Assembly (NCBI RefSeq): GCF_008931845.1 | Contig: NZ_CP044535.1 | Location: 806,001-870,000, forward strand | Length of the DNA: 64,000 bases | Source: Borrelia maritima | GTDB taxonomy: Bacteria > Spirochaetota > Spirochaetia > Borreliales > Borreliaceae | Direction: 5' to 3' | Shown here: positions 61,841 through 64,000 of the stretch, piece after piece | Layout: each line of letters begins with the position of its first letter | Position numbering within the stretch: position 1 is the stretch's first letter | Notes under the pieces: generated by a model | Seen by the model: the letters and a program-made list of their open reading frames with translations, nothing else | Told to the model about the DNA's origin: nothing | Database searches by the model: none | Made by a program: the position numbers and the translations under genes

Positions 61841-64000
61841 TTAAAAAAAATAATTTAATTTTTTATAAACTTTATTTATTAATTTTTTTATAAAATGTAA
61901 CTTTTGTATGTATTCTTCGTTTTCTATTAGGCTTTTTATGCTTTCTATAGATTCTTCTACTGCCATTATGAAATTTTGTTTTGGTTTTAGTCGAAAATTT
62001 CCAAGGCAATCTGTTTCCAATGATAAAAAAAGAGCAATTTTTTTTGGTGGAGAGTTTATAAACTGCATTGTACACTCTAAAAGATTTTTCATTTTTTCAG
62101 GTTCTTCATTGATGTTTACATTCTTTGTTTCATATTTTTTTATACAATGCCAATTTTTCCCCATTGCTTTAACTATTTCTATAGTTTCTGAAAATTTTTT
62201 ATTGTTGAAAACCGTTATATTTTTATGTATTAATTGTATTTTAATTTTTTTTAAATCTTGATTATTTTGATTGTTTAGTTCTTTTTTCAAAATCATTTCT
62301 TTTAGTGTTTCTAGGCTAATTTGTATTACATAAGTGTTATTTTTATATTCTGATTTGAAAATTTTTTTTCCTATTTTGATTTCATCGATAATTTTTGTCT
62401 GTTTAGCATTTGTTATTTGCTTTTCGGGTATCTTTTTATGTTTTAACTCTTCATTAATAAGGCCAATACTATCAATCCATTCTTTTTTTAAGACACCAAT
62501 GGATCTTGCATACATTTTTGTAGTTTCTACAATTTCTCCTGCAACGAAATATTTAACAGAATCTGTGCTAATAAGTGATCCGGGATGAATTATTACGTTT
62601 TGAGCTTTGATGGTTTTATATTTCTTTTTTGAAGTTTTAAAACAAATATAATCCCTCATTCCTCTCATTATTGATTTTAAATATCCTTCGTTGTCAAAAA
62701 CACCTTTTTGTGCTATTGGTATATTTAATTTGCTAACAATGTTTTCAAGCTGCATTTGAACATTTATTATCTCTTCAAGTGCTTGTAGATCTAAATAATT
62801 TTCCTTTGTGAATGCTTCTTTATTTGCAGCTTTTTTAAAATCTTCAAAGATGTTAACAAACCCAATCAAATCTCCCATTGGATTTTTGTATTTTAAGTGA
62901 GCTCGTCTAGCTTCCATTTCTTCATTTTGGGGTAGTAGAAAAATTCCACTTGTGGATAAAAATGATAGACCTATTGTAGTTTGATATATTGCCTGTGGGT
63001 AATTTATCATTGCTTCAACCAATGCTCTTGAATGTGCTGGTACTAATGGGAACAATATCATGTATTTCCCAATTTCTGTAAGTTCGTTTTTATTGTTTAT
63101 AGCATCCAAAGATTTTAATATTTTACTTGCAGTTTGAATTGAATGTGTTGATGGTTTTGAGATAAAGTCAAAGTGGGTAAAATCTCTGATTCCAATATCT
63201 GCCATTCTCAGTATTACCTCAGATAGATCTGTTCTATATATTTCTTCTTTTTGGTAATCTTCTCTTAGTTGATAATCTTCTCTTTTGTAAAGTCTGTAGC
63301 AAGTTCCTTTTGAAAGTCTTCCTGCTCTACCGGCCCTTTGAGTTGCTGAAGATTTTGAAATTGGAACTTCTTGAAGCGAATAGGTATGAGTTTTTGTTTG
63401 GAATTTGTTTGTTTTTACTTTTCCACTATCGATTACTATTTTAATATTTTCAATTGTGATTGAAGTTTCTGCGATGTTTGTTGACACTATTATTTTTCTT
63501 TTATTTTTAGGAGTATCTATAAATATTTGCTCTTGAGCTTCTTTAGGCATTCTTCCGTATAAAGGAAATATTATTAAATTTTTTTTTGAGTTTAACTCTT
63601 GTAATTCTTTTATTGTTTCTTTTATTTCTTTCTCTCCAGATAAAAATATAAGAATATCTCCTGCTTTTTTTTCTTTTATTACGTTTAAAACAATTTCTTT
63701 TATTTTTAATATCATTCCTTTTGATGTATTTAAAAGAGGAGGATTATATATTATTTGTACTGGATATGTGATGGTTTCAATGCTAACAACTGGCGCATTG
63801 TTAAAATATTTTGAAAATATTTTTGTGTTTATTGTAGCAGACGAAATTATGATTTTGAAATCGTCTCTTTTTTTTAAAATGTCTTTAATAAGGCCTAGTA
63901 TAAAATCTATGTTTAAACTTCGTTCGTGTGCTTCGTCTATTATTATTACGTCATATTCGTAAAGCAATGTATCTTTTTTTAACTCTTGCAGAAGTACCCC
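61841..64000 (-). CDS. hrpA: HrpA-like DEAH-box ATP-dependent RNA helicase, 5' end beyond the window
   Basis: At least 719 codons; the frame continues past the right edge, where GVLLQELKKDT precedes DVIIIDEAHERS (motif II, DEAH). Further motifs are SSATI (III), FLSGEKEI (IV), STNIAETSITI (V) and QRAGRAGR (VI), followed by the winged-helix/HA2 region. The C-terminus is unusually long and lysine-rich. In Borrelia HrpA has been linked to gene regulation and infectivity. The N-terminal Walker A is outside the window. Confidence 0.95.
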   Translation of the reverse strand, partial: GVLLQELKKDTLLYEYDVIIIDEAHERSLNIDFILGLIKDILKKRDDFKIIISSATINTKIFSKYFNNAPVVSIETITYPVQIIYNPPLLNTSKGMILKIKEIVLNVIKEKKAGDILIFLSGEKEIKETIKELQELNSKKNLIIFPLYGRMPKEAQEQIFIDTPKNKRKIIVSTNIAETSITIENIKIVIDSGKVKTNKFQTKTHTYSLQEVPISKSSATQRAGRAGRLSKGTCYRLYKREDYQLREDYQKEEIYRTDLSEVILRMADIGIRDFTHFDFISKPSTHSIQTASKILKSLDAINNKNELTEIGKYMILFPLVPAHSRALVEAMINYPQAIYQTTIGLSFLSTSGIFLLPQNEEMEARRAHLKYKNPMGDLIGFVNIFEDFKKAANKEAFTKENYLDLQALEEIINVQMQLENIVSKLNIPIAQKGVFDNEGYLKSIMRGMRDYICFKTSKKKYKTIKAQNVIIHPGSLISTDSVKYFVAGEIVETTKMYARSIGVLKKEWIDSIGLINEELKHKKIPEKQITNAKQTKIIDEIKIGKKIFKSEYKNNTYVIQISLETLKEMILKKELNNQNNQDLKKIKIQLIHKNITVFNNKKFSETIEIVKAMGKNWHCIKKYETKNVNINEEPEKMKNLLECTMQFINSPPKKIALFLSLETDCLGNFRLKPKQNFIMAVEESIESIKSLIENEEYIQKLHFIKKLINKVYKKLNYFF

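Overview
The window looks like a stretch of the linear chromosome of a Lyme-disease spirochaete (Borrelia burgdorferi sensu lato). The DNA is strongly AT-rich, TTG and GTG starts are common, and periplasmic-flagella genes lie next to an RpoS gene that carries a sigma-54 promoter. From memory the gene order matches roughly BB0766-BB0827 of strain B31; this was not checked against a database. I see no insertion sequences, prophage, CRISPR array, rRNA operon or replication origin. Gene density is very high, and no gap between genes exceeds about 250 bases.

Layout. 1-8.9 kb is almost entirely on the minus strand: cvpA-like (cut by the left edge), murG, pdxK, tsaD, a divergent polysaccharide deacetylase, rpoS, then a flagellar rod/P-ring cluster (flgJ rod-binding domain, flgI, flgA-like, flgG, flhO/flgF). 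9.1-22 kb is on the plus strand: a DUF2147 protein, apt, rplU-prp-rpmA-obg, nadD, an LCP-family protein, rsfS, spoVG, tRNA-Gln(TTG)-rplY-pth-tilS-ftsH, an unknown exported protein and thymidine kinase. 22-23.3 kb holds a minus pair (unknown, tmk). 23.3-30.8 kb is an envelope operon tamB-bamA-skp. 31-42.7 kb is mutS, a damaged comF, and the classical rimP-nusA-infB-rbfA-truB-rpsO-pnp information-processing run. 42.7-50.6 kb is a propeller-type putative lipoprotein, two LptF/LptG-family permeases, tgt, murJ and a HEAT-repeat protein. 50.6-53.5 kb is the pantothenate/CoA locus (coaBC divergent from a YhdT-like peptide and panF). 53.5-59.4 kb is an rluD-type gene, a P-loop protein, murC, yicC, cmk, rpoZ, miaA and a tiny gene for a bS22/AURKAIP1-COX24-like ribosomal protein. 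59.4-64 kb is a lipoprotein, a small beta-barrel candidate, a phosphodiester-glycosidase-family protein, a helical-repeat protein and an hrpA helicase cut by the right edge.

Themes. Translation and RNA processing dominate (L21, L27, L25, S15, bS22, IF2, RbfA, RimP, TruB, TilS, MiaA, Tgt, Pth, PNPase, NusA, SpoVG). A second theme is envelope building (MurG, MurC, MurJ, BamA/TamB/Skp, LptF/G-type permeases, LCP). A third is nucleotide and cofactor salvage (Apt, Tdk, Tmk, Cmk, PanF/CoaBC, PdxK, NadD), which fits a host-dependent organism.

Most worth a second look: (i) the 31-codon ribosomal protein gene at 59321-59416; (ii) comF, whose zinc-ribbon coding sequence is separated from the phosphoribosyltransferase domain by two single-base frameshifts; (iii) a flgA gene whose signal peptide lies upstream of any standard start codon; (iv) hairpin leaders before rpsO, rimP-nusA, flhO and the deacetylase gene; (v) palindromes centred on symmetric -10 elements between divergent genes (tmk/tamB, coaBC/panF); (vi) 33-bp tandem repeats in infB; (vii) Prp retained although L27 lacks the extension Prp cleaves; (viii) a zinc ribbon at the end of NusA. 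I found no single large new system. The novelty here lies in small genes and regulatory architecture.
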